Source: Arthrobacter terricola (GTDB taxonomy: Bacteria; Actinomycetota; Actinomycetes; Actinomycetales; Micrococcaceae). From it: DNA of 64,000 bases. The stretch is from positions 59,877 to 123,876 of the forward strand of contig NZ_SMRU01000019.1 of assembly GCF_004354015.1 (NCBI RefSeq), written 5' to 3'. The notes beneath the pieces are model-generated. The model was not told where the DNA came from. It saw nothing but the letters and a program-made list of their open reading frames with translations, and did not search any database. This document shows positions 9,308 through 19,208 of this stretch, one piece after another. Every line of letters starts with the position of its first letter. The stretch's first letter is position 1. Position numbers and translations under genes: made by a program.

Positions 9308-10321
9308 GTGAGCGAGCCACGCAAGCTTGAAGTGTTGCGCGCCATCGTGGAGGACTACGTCCACTCCCGCGAGCCCGTCGGTTCCAAAGCGTTGGTGGAA
9401 CGCCATCATCTGGGCGTATCAAGCGCCACCATCCGTAACGACATGGCCCTCCTGGAAGAGGAAGGCCTCATCGCTGCGCCGCACACAAGTGCCGGGCGGA
9501 TACCCACCGACAAGGGCTACCGCCTGTTCGTCGACCGCATCTCCGAGGTCAAGCCTCTTTCACCGGCGGAACGGCGCGCCATCCATTCCCTGCTTGCGGG
9601 CCCGGACGACGTCGAAGACATCCTTGAGCGGACGGTCCGGCTCCTGTCGCAACTGACCAACCAGGTCGCCGTCGTGCAGTACCCGCACATCAGCCGCGCG
9701 CGCGTACGCCACATCGAGTTTGTCCTCTTGGCACCGCGCCAGGTTCTCGTAGTGCTGATCGCCGATACCGGCAAGGTTGAACAGGGCGTCGTCCAATCCG
9801 GCGCGGATACCTCGGACGAAGACCTCATGACATTGCGCTCCCGGTTCCTCGGAAGCATCGCAGGATCACAGCTGGACCTCATGCCGCAGGTCCTGCCATC
9901 GGTTGTCGCGTTGTGCCCGCCGGGCCTTCGCGGCTTGGCCGGCACCCTCGCCCACGGCCTGGAGCGTCTGGCTGACAGGAGCCGGGACGAGCGCATGGTC
10001 ATGGCCGGAACCGCGAACCTGGCCCGCTCCAATGTGGACTTTCCGCTCAGCATCGGCCCCGTCCTCGAAGCACTCGAGGAACAGGTGGTCATGCTGCGCT
10101 TGCTCTCCGACATGGCCGAAGACCCGCGGGGTGTCACTGTCAGCATCGGCCGCGAGAACCCTTATGACGGTCTTTCCGAGGCCTCCGTCGTGGCGACGGG
10201 CTACGGTCCTGACAGCAGCGCCAAGATCGGCATTCTTGGGCCCACGAGGATGGACTACCCCAGCACCATGGCGGCAGTCCGTGCCGTCGCACGCTACCTT
10301 TCCCGGATTCTGGGCGGCTGA
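9308..10321 (+). CDS. hrcA: Heat-inducible transcriptional repressor HrcA
   Basis: 337 residues. The N-terminal winged helix includes [26 protein letters not shown], and the helix continues with [17 protein letters not shown], both diagnostic of HrcA. The rest is the GAF-like dimerisation domain. HrcA binds CIRCE and represses heat-shock genes until titrated by misfolded protein, with GroEL assisting its folding. The start is the GTG at 9308, with GGAGGTGGGG directly upstream. It is the first gene of hrcA-dnaJ-rsmE and carries its own CIRCE at 9232-9258. Confidence 0.97.
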   Translation: MSEPRKLEVLRAIVEDYVHSREPVGSKALVERHHLGVSSATIRNDMALLEEEGLIAAPHTSAGRIPTDKGYRLFVDRISEVKPLSPAERRAIHSLLAGPDDVEDILERTVRLLSQLTNQVAVVQYPHISRARVRHIEFVLLAPRQVLVVLIADTGKVEQGVVQSGADTSDEDLMTLRSRFLGSIAGSQLDLMPQVLPSVVALCPPGLRGLAGTLAHGLERLADRSRDERMVMAGTANLARSNVDFPLSIGPVLEALEEQVVMLRLLSDMAEDPRGVTVSIGRENPYDGLSEASVVATGYGPDSSAKIGILGPTRMDYPSTMAAVRAVARYLSRILGG

Positions 10322-10380
10322 GTTTCCACGGAAACCCCGTTCGCAAGAAAACGCAATTCAACAAGGAAGAGATAACGACT

Positions 10381-11511
10381 TTGAGCAGCCACTATGACGT
10401 TCTAGGCGTCTCGCCGGAAGCGACAGGCGAGGAGATCAAGAAGGCTTACCGCAAGCTCGCCCGGAAGCTGCACCCTGACGTGAACCCGGGGGAAGGCGCC
10501 GCTGAGGAATTCAAAGCCGTGACCCACGCCTACGAAGTCCTCTCCGACCCCCAGAAGCGCCGCGTTTACGACGCCACGGGCAACGAAAACGGCACGGACA
10601 ACGGCTTTGGAGGCGGCTACGCCGGCCAGGGATTCGCCTTCCAGGACATTTTCGACACGTTCTTCGGCGGAGGCGGCGGGGGCATGCACGGACCCGCGTC
10701 CCGCGTGCGACGCGGCCAGGACGCCTTGATCAGTGTCCGCATCGATCTCCGCGAAGCTGTTTTCGGTGTGAACAAGAAACTTGAAGTGGACACCGCGGTG
10801 GTTTGCCCCACGTGTGAAGGTTCCTGCTGCCGCCCGGGCACCCACCCGGAACGCTGCGATATCTGTGGCGGGTCCGGCCAGGTCCAGCGCGCGGTGCGTT
10901 CGATCCTCGGACAGGTCATGACCGCCGCCCCCTGTGGATCCTGCGAAGGCTTCGGCACGATCATCAAGGATCCTTGCAACGAGTGCAACGGCCAGGGCCG
11001 CATCCGCAGCCGCCGCTCCTTGACCGTCAAGGTTCCGGGAGGCGTGGCTACCGGCACCCGGATCCAGCTTTCCGGACAAGGCGAGGCAGGACCAGCCGGT
11101 GGCCCTCCGGGCGACCTTTACGTCGAGATCCGGGTCAACGCGGACGCTACCTACATGCGTGAAGGCGACGATCTCCATGCCACCCTGAGCGTTCCCATGA
11201 CCGCCGCGGCCTTGGGCACCGAGCTTCAGCTGGATACCTTCGATGGTCCCCAGGAGATCGACGTCAAGGCTGGTACACAGGCAGGCGAAGTCATTACTTT
11301 GCGCGGGCTCGGCGTCACCCACCTTCGCGGCTACGGCAGGGGAGACCTCAAGGTGCACCTGCACGTCGAAACGCCGGTGAAGATCGACGCCGCCCAGGAG
11401 GACCTGCTTCGCCAACTCGCCAAGTTGCGGGGGGAGCAGTTCACCGAGGGGAAGCTCGTGGCGAGCGGCGGTGTGTTCGCCAAGCTCCGGGACAAGCTCG
11501 GTAACCTGTAG
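10381..11511 (+). CDS. dnaJ: Molecular chaperone DnaJ
   Basis: 376 residues with the full type I layout: J domain (HPD at about residues 32-34, in [11 protein letters not shown]), Gly/Phe-rich linker (about 70-105), four-repeat zinc finger (about 140-210) and the C-terminal substrate-binding domains. The zinc repeats read [24 protein letters not shown] and CNECNGQG; the first ends in Cys instead of the usual Gly, though all eight ligand cysteines are present. The start is TTG at 10381 with AAGGAAG upstream. As the second dnaJ type typical of actinobacteria, paired with hrcA, it works with DnaK. Confidence 0.96.
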   Translation: MSSHYDVLGVSPEATGEEIKKAYRKLARKLHPDVNPGEGAAEEFKAVTHAYEVLSDPQKRRVYDATGNENGTDNGFGGGYAGQGFAFQDIFDTFFGGGGGGMHGPASRVRRGQDALISVRIDLREAVFGVNKKLEVDTAVVCPTCEGSCCRPGTHPERCDICGGSGQVQRAVRSILGQVMTAAPCGSCEGFGTIIKDPCNECNGQGRIRSRRSLTVKVPGGVATGTRIQLSGQGEAGPAGGPPGDLYVEIRVNADATYMREGDDLHATLSVPMTAAALGTELQLDTFDGPQEIDVKAGTQAGEVITLRGLGVTHLRGYGRGDLKVHLHVETPVKIDAAQEDLLRQLAKLRGEQFTEGKLVASGGVFAKLRDKLGNL

Positions 11512-11513
11512 CG

Positions 11514-12290
11514 GTGAGCAACCCCGTATTTTTTACGCCGGAGGGAACCCTGAACGGATTGCGGCCGGGTGATTCCTTCGTGCTCGACGGCTCCGAGGCC
11601 AAGCACGCCGTCACGGTCAAGCGCCTCGAAGTAGGCGAAAGCGTCGATATCGTCGACGGCGCCGGGACGCGGCTCGTTGGAAGCGTCACGGCAGCGGGCC
11701 AGGGCAGCCTCACGGTGCTTGCCGTGGATGTGCGGGAAGAGCCGCAGCCCGCGGTCCGGCTAGTTTTGGTGCAGGCCCTCGCGAAGGGCGATCGCGACGA
11801 GCTTGCAGTCGAAACGGCGACGGAACTCGGGATTGACGCCGTGGTTCCGTGGCAGTCCGAGCGTTCGATTGTGCGCTGGAAGGGGGAACGGGCCGCGAAG
11901 TCGCACGCGAAGTGGCAATCCGTAGCTGCGGCGGCCGCCAAGCAGGCCAGGCGCGCCTGGATTCCCGAGGTTCGTGCCGCCGTCGACGGTTCCGGCCTGG
12001 CGTCGGCAGTTGCCGCTGCCGACCTCGCGATCATCCTCCACGAAGACGCGAAGCGCCCCTTGCGCGATGTCTTGGAAGATTGGAACGGCCGGACTTCGCA
12101 TGGCGGTGCCGGGGCGGCGCGGGAGGTCTTGCTTATCGTTGGACCCGAAGGCGGCATTTCGCCAAGGGAAGTGACCAAACTGAGCGACGCCGGAGCGGTT
12201 ACGGCCTTGCTGGGCCACCATGTCCTTCGTTCATCGACGGCGGGACCGGCAGCCGTCGTCCTGGCGAGTGACATCCTCGGCCGCTGGTAG
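11514..12290 (+). CDS. rsmE: 16S rRNA (uracil(1498)-N(3))-methyltransferase
   Basis: 258 residues. An N-terminal PUA-like domain (FVLDGSEAKHAVTVKRLEVGE) is followed by a SPOUT methyltransferase with the trefoil-knot signature LLIVGPEGGISPREV and the later LGHHVLRSSTAGPAA. It methylates U1498 of 16S rRNA in the assembled 30S subunit. The start is a GTG 2 bases after the dnaJ stop, so it is co-translated with the heat-shock operon, a conserved actinobacterial arrangement. Confidence 0.95.
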   Translation: MSNPVFFTPEGTLNGLRPGDSFVLDGSEAKHAVTVKRLEVGESVDIVDGAGTRLVGSVTAAGQGSLTVLAVDVREEPQPAVRLVLVQALAKGDRDELAVETATELGIDAVVPWQSERSIVRWKGERAAKSHAKWQSVAAAAAKQARRAWIPEVRAAVDGSGLASAVAAADLAIILHEDAKRPLRDVLEDWNGRTSHGGAGAAREVLLIVGPEGGISPREVTKLSDAGAVTALLGHHVLRSSTAGPAAVVLASDILGRW

Positions 12291-12352
12291 CAGAAGCGCG
12301 GTTCGGTAAAAGAACCCCGACGGCGGCAACCCGCCTGCCGCGATTGGGGCGG

Positions 12353-13369
12353 CTAGCGGACGTTGAATGAACGGGTGTCCGTCCCGACGTCGGAATTGTT
12401 GGCGCCCACGATGGAGACCCGCAATTCATATCGGCCGGCTCCAAGGCCCACCGTAAAGCTGAACGCCCCGGGTTGATCGGGAGCATTGGATGCCGAAGTC
12501 TGCCCTGCCAAGTAGGACGACTTATCGCCGTTGGAGTTTTCCTTCAGGATCTGCCAGTGCAGTTTCTTCGATGGATCCGTGCTCCGGCCGTTAAACTTCA
12601 CGGGGCCAGACCCCAGGGTCATGTCCTCCTGCGGATCGATGATCCAGACCGGAGCTACCACTGAGGCGTCCCGGACCATCGGATCCCCGAGTTTGACCTG
12701 GCCGAATGCCATGTAGTTGGTGTGCCCGTCAACAAGGATAGTGACCTGGATCTGTTGACTGGTGTCGATCAACCCCGCACTGGCCGCAGCGGCGGTGGCA
12801 GTGTAGACGAGTTGTTGGACCGCCTTCTGGGCCGCGTCGGCGTCGAGGTTCGAATTGAATGCATCGCGCGATACGTCAACTGTGACCACGTTCTTACCGG
12901 AGATCGAGGTCGCGAGGTCGCTCGGGTTTTGCCACGGGGTGAAGAAATCGTGGTCCAGCGGTTTCTGGGACATCATGATCCGAAGGGCGGTGGTGACCGG
13001 ATTTTCATTGCCCGGATTGTCACGAAACTCGCGGTACAGGTAGGTATCGTCGCCGCTCTTGCCGATCCAGTACACGGGAACCTTGTTCGACGCCTGGGTG
13101 GTTTCGAGGGGAGCGTTGCTGGCCGGAGCGGCTTGGAGGGCCAGTGACGAGGCGGGGCTCGTCGTGGTTCCCGGACCGCTGCGCTCGGCGACACACCCCG
13201 TCAGCAAAAGGGCAGCCACCACGGAGCCCGCAAGCGCGGCGGAACGCTTCCGCTTGCTCCGGGCCTGGGGACATTCGGCTGGCCTTGTGATGATGGTTCC
13301 TGCTCGTCGGGCGCCGGGGCGCGGGAATAGCGTCTCCGCAAAAACGGGGAGCCGGGCTGTTTTGCCCAC
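12353..13369 (-). CDS. GerMN domain lipoprotein with Gmad2 domain
   Basis: 338 residues. A positively charged KRKR is followed by a hydrophobic stretch and LLTGC, a lipobox with the modified Cys at about residue 59. Residues about 90-240 form a GerMN domain (VPVYWIGKSGDDTYLYREF, VTVDVSRDAF), and the last ~90 residues an immunoglobulin-like Gmad2 domain (GSGPVKFNGRSTDP and the closing VSIVGANNSDVGTDTRSFNVR). Homologues are secreted envelope lipoproteins of unknown role, related to LpqB. The GTG at 13369 is the only start before the signal; no ATG, GTG or TTG lies between it and the hydrophobic stretch, which leaves an unusually long leader of about 37 residues. Confidence 0.8.
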   Translation of the reverse strand: MGKTARLPVFAETLFPRPGARRAGTIITRPAECPQARSKRKRSAALAGSVVAALLLTGCVAERSGPGTTTSPASSLALQAAPASNAPLETTQASNKVPVYWIGKSGDDTYLYREFRDNPGNENPVTTALRIMMSQKPLDHDFFTPWQNPSDLATSISGKNVVTVDVSRDAFNSNLDADAAQKAVQQLVYTATAAAASAGLIDTSQQIQVTILVDGHTNYMAFGQVKLGDPMVRDASVVAPVWIIDPQEDMTLGSGPVKFNGRSTDPSKKLHWQILKENSNGDKSSYLAGQTSASNAPDQPGAFSFTVGLGAGRYELRVSIVGANNSDVGTDTRSFNVR

Positions 13370-13634
13370 AAATCAGCTTGTCACAGTCTCCACGCCGGAC
13401 ATCGGCATTTCGACGGTCTGCCTTCGAACTGCAACCCGATTGATACGTGGCCGATGCGGAGTTGATATCAAAGGGGTCGGAAGGCGCCCCGGGCGCGACA
13501 TTGACAGTGGCTGGCGTAGGATTGAAATCACTTCCGAGCCCGTAATGCAGGCCTATCCGGCGAACGGGACTTCGAGAAGAACATCGAGGCACACGTACCC
13601 AAACCGGAGGAGCACAGGCCGCAAGGCCAGCACT

Positions 13635-14723
13635 ATGACAGAGTCATTGAACGGGCGGCCCCGGGCCGGCAGCGTTGATACAGGTCCGGCAGAGTTTCCA
13701 CACTCAGTACCGGGCGCCCGGACGGAAGTTGTTGTATTCGACAACTCTGATCAGATGGTTCAGACGCTAGGCAGCCATGACGAAGCCTTGCGCTACATCG
13801 AAGCCCAGTTCCCGGGAGTCGACTTCCATGTGCGGGGCAATGAGCTCTCCTTCAGCGGTCCTTCCAGCGATGTTCCCCGGATCATGCGCCTCCTGGAGGA
13901 AGTGCGCGGCCTTGTCCGCAAGGGAACCGTCATCACGCCTGATGTCCTGCAGCAGCTCGTTTCCTTGCTGCGGAGCCAAACCTTGCAGAATCCCGTCGAT
14001 GTCCTGACGCACAACATCCTTTCCAGCCGAGGCAGGACGATCCGGCCGAAAACCCTCAACCAGAAGGGTTACGTCGATGCCATCGACGACAACACCGTGA
14101 TCTTCGGCATCGGGCCGGCCGGTACAGGCAAGACCTACCTCGCAGTGGCCAAAGCGGTCCAGGCCCTGCAGCTCAAGGAAGTCAGCCGGATCATCCTCAC
14201 GCGACCCGCCGTCGAGGCAGGGGAGCGGCTCGGTTTCCTGCCTGGAACGCTAAGCGACAAGATCGACCCGTACTTGCGTCCGCTGTACGACGCACTGCAC
14301 GACATGATCGATCCCGAGTCGATTCCGCGCCTGATGGCAGCGGGAACCATCGAGGTTGCGCCCCTCGCGTATATGCGCGGCCGCACCCTCAACGACGCAT
14401 TCATCATCCTCGACGAAGCCCAAAACACCACCGCGGAACAAATGAAGATGTTCCTCACGCGGCTTGGTTTCGGTTCCAAAATGGTCGTTACGGGGGACAT
14501 CACGCAGGTGGACCTGCCCTTCGGCGCCACTTCAGGCCTTCGCATCGTCGAGGAGATCCTCAGCGGAATCGAGGACGTGAACTTCACCATGCTGGACGCG
14601 TCCGACGTCGTCCGTCACCGCTTGGTGGCCGACATCGTCTCGGCGTACAGCCGCTGGGACGAAAAACACCGGGTACGTGCACAGCACACGCCCACGCACG
14701 ACAAACGGGGAGAACGCCGATGA
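13635..14723 (+). CDS. phoH: PhoH-like ATPase
   Basis: 362 residues. The Walker A motif GPAGTGKT is at 160-167, followed by ILTRPAVEAGERLGFLPG, the FIILDEAQNTT Walker B and the VVTGDITQVDLP sensor motif, all typical of the PhoH/YbeZ family. PhoH-like proteins partner with YbeY in RNA processing, and ybeY overlaps this gene by 4 bases. The start is the ATG at 13635; the frame is open further upstream but without a plausible ribosome site. It is the first gene of phoH-ybeY-CNNM-era. Confidence 0.95.
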   Translation: MTESLNGRPRAGSVDTGPAEFPHSVPGARTEVVVFDNSDQMVQTLGSHDEALRYIEAQFPGVDFHVRGNELSFSGPSSDVPRIMRLLEEVRGLVRKGTVITPDVLQQLVSLLRSQTLQNPVDVLTHNILSSRGRTIRPKTLNQKGYVDAIDDNTVIFGIGPAGTGKTYLAVAKAVQALQLKEVSRIILTRPAVEAGERLGFLPGTLSDKIDPYLRPLYDALHDMIDPESIPRLMAAGTIEVAPLAYMRGRTLNDAFIILDEAQNTTAEQMKMFLTRLGFGSKMVVTGDITQVDLPFGATSGLRIVEEILSGIEDVNFTMLDASDVVRHRLVADIVSAYSRWDEKHRVRAQHTPTHDKRGERR

Positions 14724-15193
14724 GTATCGAAGTCAACAACGAATCCGGCGTCCAGGTCGACGAAGCGCAATTGGTGACGCTTTCGCGATTCATTTTCGAA
14801 CGCCTCTACATCCACCCGCAGGCCGAACTATCGATCCTGCTCGTGGACGAACCCGCCATGGAAAAGCTCCACATTGAGCTCATGGACGAACCCGGCGCCA
14901 CTGATGTCCTGTCCGTTCCCATGGACGAATTAACGCCGGGAACACCCGGGAAGCAGACTCCCCAAGGCATGCTTGGGGACATCGCAATCTGCCCCCAAGT
15001 AGCCGAGGTACAGGCACGAAACGCGGGGCATTCGACGCAAGACGAGATGCTCCTGCTTTGCACCCATGGAATCCTGCACCTCCTTGGCTTCGACCATGCC
15101 GAACCGGAGGAGAAGGAAGAAATGTTCGGCCTCCAGCGTGAGCTGCTCTCCGCGTTCCTCGGTAAGGACGCCCCCATGGAGACTATGCAGTGA
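14720..15193 (+). CDS. ybeY: Endoribonuclease YbeY
   Basis: 157 residues. The zinc-binding motif HGILHLLGFDH is at 116-126, which is the complete H-x3-H-x5-H signature. YbeY is a metal-dependent single-strand RNase needed for 16S 3'-end maturation and 70S quality control. Its ATG overlaps the phoH stop (ATGA), and its stop overlaps the GTG of the next gene, so the four genes are translationally coupled. Confidence 0.97.
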   Translation: MSIEVNNESGVQVDEAQLVTLSRFIFERLYIHPQAELSILLVDEPAMEKLHIELMDEPGATDVLSVPMDELTPGTPGKQTPQGMLGDIAICPQVAEVQARNAGHSTQDEMLLLCTHGILHLLGFDHAEPEEKEEMFGLQRELLSAFLGKDAPMETMQ

Positions 15194-16521
15194 CCTCGAT
15201 CATCCTGGTCGGCATGGCGTTGGTGTTCTTGAGTTTCGTCGCCTTGCTGACCGCGGCGGAGGCTGCGTTCAACTTTCTGCCACGCCATGAGGCAGAACAA
15301 GCCATCGTCAAAAGCAGGGGCAATTCCCTGCGCAGCATCCTCGCCCAACCCGTCGCCCACATTCGCGCCTTGAGGTTCTGGCGCATCTGGTTCGAGATGG
15401 CGTCCGCCGTGGCCGTAGCCGTGGTCATCCGCAGCCTCCTGGACAACGTATGGCTTGCCGGGCTGGCGGCGACCGGCATCATGGCCGTGATCGGTTTCGT
15501 GTTGGTCGGCGTTTCTCCACGGCAGCTCGGACGTGCCCATTCCGCGGGGATCGTCCGCTTTTCGGCCCCGCTCATCAGGTTCCTCTGCTGGATCCTCGGC
15601 CCCATTCCGGCGTGGTTGGTGGCCATCGGCGTCGCGGTTGCTCCCGGAGCGCCGAGCGGCGACGACGCCTTCTTCAGCGAAGAAGAATTCCGTGAGCTCG
15701 TGGACCGCGCCACTGAGTCGGACATGATCGAAGACAGCGAGGCGGAACTTATCCAGTCGGTCTTCGATTTCGGCGACACGCTGGTCCGCTCCGTTATGGT
15801 TCCGCGCACGGATATCGTCAGCATCGACTCCGGATCGAGCCTGGAGCAGGCCATGGCTTTGTTCCTTCGTTCGGGCTATTCGAGGATCCCGGTCATTGGA
15901 GAGAACGCCGATCAGATCCGTGGAATCCTCTACCTGAAGGACGTTGCCGCGGCATTGCACCGCCCCGAACAGACTTCCGGCCGGCAGGACGTCGATTCCC
16001 TTGTGCGCGAGGCCCGCTTCGTGCCGGAATCCAAGCCCGTCAGCGATCTCCTCAGCGAGCTCCAGCAGGAAACCACCCATGTTGCAGTGGTCATCGACGA
16101 ATACGGCGGAACAGCAGGACTCGTGACGCTCGAGGACCTCATCGAAGAGATCGTCGGCGAAATCGTGGACGAATACGACGCCACCGCTGCGGAAGTCATC
16201 GACCTTGGCAACGGAACATACCGTGTCAGCTCCAGGATGAGTATCGATGACCTCGGGGAACTTTTCGATATCGACCTCGACGACGACGAGGTGGACACCG
16301 TGGGCGGCCTCATGGCCAAAGCACTCGGGAAGGTGCCGATCGTGGGCAGCGCCGTGGAAATCAGCGGGATCTCCCTCAAAGCCGATAGGCTGGAAGGCCG
16401 GCGGAACCGGGTAAGCCATATCATTGCGGCAGCCATTCCAAAAGAAGACACTGACCTTGAAGACCTTCTCGACGAGGGCGACACAACGCAACAGGGAGTT
16501 CCACGTGAGCAAGCACAATAA
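15190..16521 (+). CDS. CNNM/CBS domain transporter (CorC/HlyC family)
   Basis: 443 residues. The N-terminal CNNM (DUF21) domain has four hydrophobic spans within about residues 1-150, followed by a pair of CBS domains (about 190-310, with VMVPRTDIVSIDS and VVIDEYGGTAGLVTLEDLIEEIVGEI) and a C-terminal CorC_HlyC domain. The family exports Mg2+ or other divalent cations. The GTG overlaps the ybeY stop by 4 bases, and its stop lies inside era (17-base overlap). It is often annotated as hemolysin family protein, which says little about its real role. Confidence 0.9.
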   Translation: MTSIILVGMALVFLSFVALLTAAEAAFNFLPRHEAEQAIVKSRGNSLRSILAQPVAHIRALRFWRIWFEMASAVAVAVVIRSLLDNVWLAGLAATGIMAVIGFVLVGVSPRQLGRAHSAGIVRFSAPLIRFLCWILGPIPAWLVAIGVAVAPGAPSGDDAFFSEEEFRELVDRATESDMIEDSEAELIQSVFDFGDTLVRSVMVPRTDIVSIDSGSSLEQAMALFLRSGYSRIPVIGENADQIRGILYLKDVAAALHRPEQTSGRQDVDSLVREARFVPESKPVSDLLSELQQETTHVAVVIDEYGGTAGLVTLEDLIEEIVGEIVDEYDATAAEVIDLGNGTYRVSSRMSIDDLGELFDIDLDDDEVDTVGGLMAKALGKVPIVGSAVEISGISLKADRLEGRRNRVSHIIAAAIPKEDTDLEDLLDEGDTTQQGVPREQAQ

Positions 16522-17467
16522 GAAGCTCGACGCCGATCAGGACTTTGGCGGCTTCCACGCAGGATTCTCTGTCCTTGTCGGGCGGCCGAACGCGGGCAAA
16601 TCGACCCTTACCAACGCTTTGGTGGGCCAAAAGGTGGCGATCACGTCCGCCAAGCCGCAAACCACCCGGCACACCATCCGGGGAATCGTCCATCGCGAAG
16701 ATGCCCAGCTGATCCTCGTCGACACGCCCGGCTTGCACCGTCCGCGCACCCTTCTTGGCAAGCGGCTCAACGACCTCGTAGCCGACACCCTTTCCGAAGT
16801 GGATGCCATCGGTTTCTGTTTGCCCGCCAACGAGAAAATCGGACCCGGCGACAAGTACATCGCGGCCCAGCTCGCCGCCGTCGGCCGCAAGCCGGTTGTC
16901 GCTATCGTGACCAAAACCGACCTCGTGGACCGGCAAGCCCTGACCGAGCAGCTTTTGGCGGTGGCGGAACTCGGCCGTGAAGTCCTCGGCGAACAGGGCT
17001 GGGCGGACATCGTTCCGGTGTCCGCGGCCGACGGCTTCCAGGTAAGCACTGTGGCTGACGTCCTCATCGGCCACATGCCGTCCTCTCCGCCGCTTTACCC
17101 GGACGGGGAGCTGACGGATGAGCCCGAGGCCGTCATGGTGGCGGAGCTCATCCGCGAGGCCGCCCTGGAAGGCGTCCGCGACGAGCTTCCGCACTCCTTG
17201 GCCGTCGTCGTTGAGGAGATTGTTCCCCGCGAGGGCCGCTCGGAAGACAACCCGCTGCTCGATGTCCGCGTCAACCTTTACGTCGAACGGCCGTCCCAAA
17301 AGGCCATCATCATCGGAAAAGGCGGAAGCCGCTTGCGTGAGGTGGGCACGAACGCCCGCAAGGGGATCGAAGCCCTCCTCGGAACCAGGATCTACCTGGA
17401 CCTCCACGTCAAAGTAGCCAAGGATTGGCAGCGCGACCCGAAGCAACTTGTGAAGCTGGGATTCTAG
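16505..17467 (+). CDS. era: GTPase Era
   Basis: 320 residues. G1 GRPNAGKST at about 26-34, G3 DTPG at 73-76 and G4 TKTD at 136-139 form the GTPase core, and the C-terminal KH domain carries the GKGGSRLREVG loop that binds 16S rRNA. Era assembles the 30S subunit. The GTG at 16505 has GGGAG upstream; a longer frame starts at 16424 inside the preceding gene but lacks support. It overlaps the CNNM/CBS gene by 17 bases, consistent with tight coupling. Confidence 0.96.
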   Translation: MSKHNKKLDADQDFGGFHAGFSVLVGRPNAGKSTLTNALVGQKVAITSAKPQTTRHTIRGIVHREDAQLILVDTPGLHRPRTLLGKRLNDLVADTLSEVDAIGFCLPANEKIGPGDKYIAAQLAAVGRKPVVAIVTKTDLVDRQALTEQLLAVAELGREVLGEQGWADIVPVSAADGFQVSTVADVLIGHMPSSPPLYPDGELTDEPEAVMVAELIREAALEGVRDELPHSLAVVVEEIVPREGRSEDNPLLDVRVNLYVERPSQKAIIIGKGGSRLREVGTNARKGIEALLGTRIYLDLHVKVAKDWQRDPKQLVKLGF

Positions 17468-17539
17468 CGGCGGGAATTTCCCGGTGCCGCCCCGTAAAAT
17501 GGTGCGAATCCCATTTTCCGAGGAAAGGTTGAGCGAGTA

Positions 17540-19108
17540 GTGCGACGCCGCGATGCGCGCGTGGACAAGCCCGGCACCAAAGGTGCACCCGGCCGTACAC
17601 GCCACGGGGAAGCCTCCGGCACCCCCCGCCACATGAACGCTCTCAAGCAGCTTCCGCTCTGGCTCAGGATTTCGGCAGCGACGGTGTCCATCCTCGTCGT
17701 CGGCGGAATCGCTTTCGCCGCCTACTGGGTGTACCGCTTGCAGTCGAACATCAGCAAGGCCCCTTTGACGGCCGGTGCCGTCCGGACCGAGGCCGCTGTC
17801 AACGATGCCACCGACCGTTTGCAGATCCTCATTCTCGGCTCCGACACGAGGGACGGGAAGAACTCCGAATACGGTTCCGCTCGGGACTCCACAGGCTACG
17901 GCCAATCGGACGTCATGATGCTGCTGGACATCTCCGCGGACAATAAGCGGGTCAGCCTTACCAGCATCCCCCGCGACCTCCTGGTCAACGTGCCCTCATG
18001 CACAGACCCCAAAACGCACACGGTCTTCCCGGCGCACTCGGACGTGATGATCAACTCGGCCATGGCAGAGGCTGGCATCGGTTGTGCCGTGGACACAGTG
18101 AACCAGCTCACCGGGCTGGAAATCGACCACTTCATGATGGCGGACTTCAACGCCGTCAAGGAGCTCTCCAACGCAGTGGGCGGGGTGGATGTCTGCGTGA
18201 GCGACGCCGTCTACGACCCCGACTCCGGCCTCCGATTGCCGAAAGGTACCTCCAAAGTCCAAGGTGAGCAGGCCTTGGCCTTCCTGCGCACCCGCCATGG
18301 CTTTGGCGACGGAAGCGACCTTGGCCGGATCCAAGCCCAGCAAGGCTTCCTGTCCTCGTTGACGCGCAAGATCAAGTCGGACGGCACGCTCGCCAATCCG
18401 CAAAGCCTTCTGTCGATCGCCGACGTCGTGACGAAGAACCTGACCGTGGACGACGGCCTGGCCTCCGTGCAGGCGCTCCTGACGATCGGCAGCCGGCTCA
18501 AGGACGTTGACCTTTCGAAGGTTGCCTTCGTCTCGGTTCCCACCGAGCCTGCCGCGATCGATCCCAACAGGCTCCAACTGGTTCAACCGCAGGCCACCCA
18601 GTTGTTCGCGGCCATGAGGGCGAACCTGGACCTCACCAACCCCGGAGCTACCGCAGCCCCGACCGCCAGTGCCACGCCGTCCGCGGCACCGTCCAGCGCT
18701 GCGCCCGTGCCCAGTACCCCGGCTGCTCCGGCCTACGACAAGGCCCTCCAGACGGTCAACGTCGCCGACGGAACCGGAATAGCCTCGCGAGGCGAGGAAA
18801 TTGCCTCGGCGCTGATTTCCGGTGGTTTCACCAAAGCCGGCCACTTCCTCGCGGCCGGTGTTGGCAAGACCGTCGTTTACTACGGGGCCGGTAATGCGGA
18901 CGTCGCGTCGGATGTAGCAACCATGTTGGGGATTCCGGCTTCGCAAATCGAGCCAGCCACCGGTGTCGCGGGCGTGCAGGTTTACATCGGCACAGACTTC
19001 GATTCCGGCACCAAGTACGGGGTCGCCTCGGTTCCGGCCGACGTCGTCAAGCAGACGGCCAATGACTCCAAGTGCCAGGCAGTCAATCCTTACAACATCG
19101 CGAGGTAG
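17540..19108 (+). CDS. LCP family cell-wall ligase with LytR_C domain
   Basis: 522 residues. One membrane segment lies at about 42-65, after a basic N-terminus, so the bulk is extracellular. The LytR-CpsA-Psr domain (about 95-270) shows ILILGSDTRDGKNS, VMMLLDISADNKRVSLTSIPRDLLV and the later FLRTRHGFGDGSDLGRIQAQQ with its conserved Arg and Asp residues. A Pro/Ala/Ser linker (about 370-395) leads to a C-terminal LytR_C domain. LCP enzymes transfer teichoic acid or other glycopolymers onto peptidoglycan. The start is the GTG at 17540. A second copy lies at 45298-46830; the two are similar throughout. Confidence 0.92.
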   Translation: MRRRDARVDKPGTKGAPGRTRHGEASGTPRHMNALKQLPLWLRISAATVSILVVGGIAFAAYWVYRLQSNISKAPLTAGAVRTEAAVNDATDRLQILILGSDTRDGKNSEYGSARDSTGYGQSDVMMLLDISADNKRVSLTSIPRDLLVNVPSCTDPKTHTVFPAHSDVMINSAMAEAGIGCAVDTVNQLTGLEIDHFMMADFNAVKELSNAVGGVDVCVSDAVYDPDSGLRLPKGTSKVQGEQALAFLRTRHGFGDGSDLGRIQAQQGFLSSLTRKIKSDGTLANPQSLLSIADVVTKNLTVDDGLASVQALLTIGSRLKDVDLSKVAFVSVPTEPAAIDPNRLQLVQPQATQLFAAMRANLDLTNPGATAAPTASATPSAAPSSAAPVPSTPAAPAYDKALQTVNVADGTGIASRGEEIASALISGGFTKAGHFLAAGVGKTVVYYGAGNADVASDVATMLGIPASQIEPATGVAGVQVYIGTDFDSGTKYGVASVPADVVKQTANDSKCQAVNPYNIAR

Positions 19109-19126
19109 CCTGGACGGCGAACGCCT

Positions 19127-19177
19127 CCATGCAAAAAGGGAAGGAGGGGCAATCGCCCCTCCTTCCCTTTTGCATGG
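19127..19177. terminator. Bidirectional terminator between LCP and M13 peptidase genes
   Basis: Arms at 19127-19150 and 19155-19177 pair along their full length with one bulged A; the loop is AATC. The stem lies between the convergent LCP and M13 genes and has A- and T-rich runs on its flanks, so it can act in both directions. Confidence 0.85.
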
Positions 19178-19208
19178 CGCACTGTGGTGCCCTTGCGTCG
19201 CTGATCCG

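Noticed and set aside
16424..16504. Earlier start for era
   Set aside because: The extension lies in the preceding gene and lacks a ribosome site; GTG 16505 with GGGAG fits better.
14806..16518. 570-residue minus-strand frame opposite ybeY and the CNNM/CBS gene
   Set aside because: Opposite well-supported genes with intact motifs; low-complexity and no family similarity.
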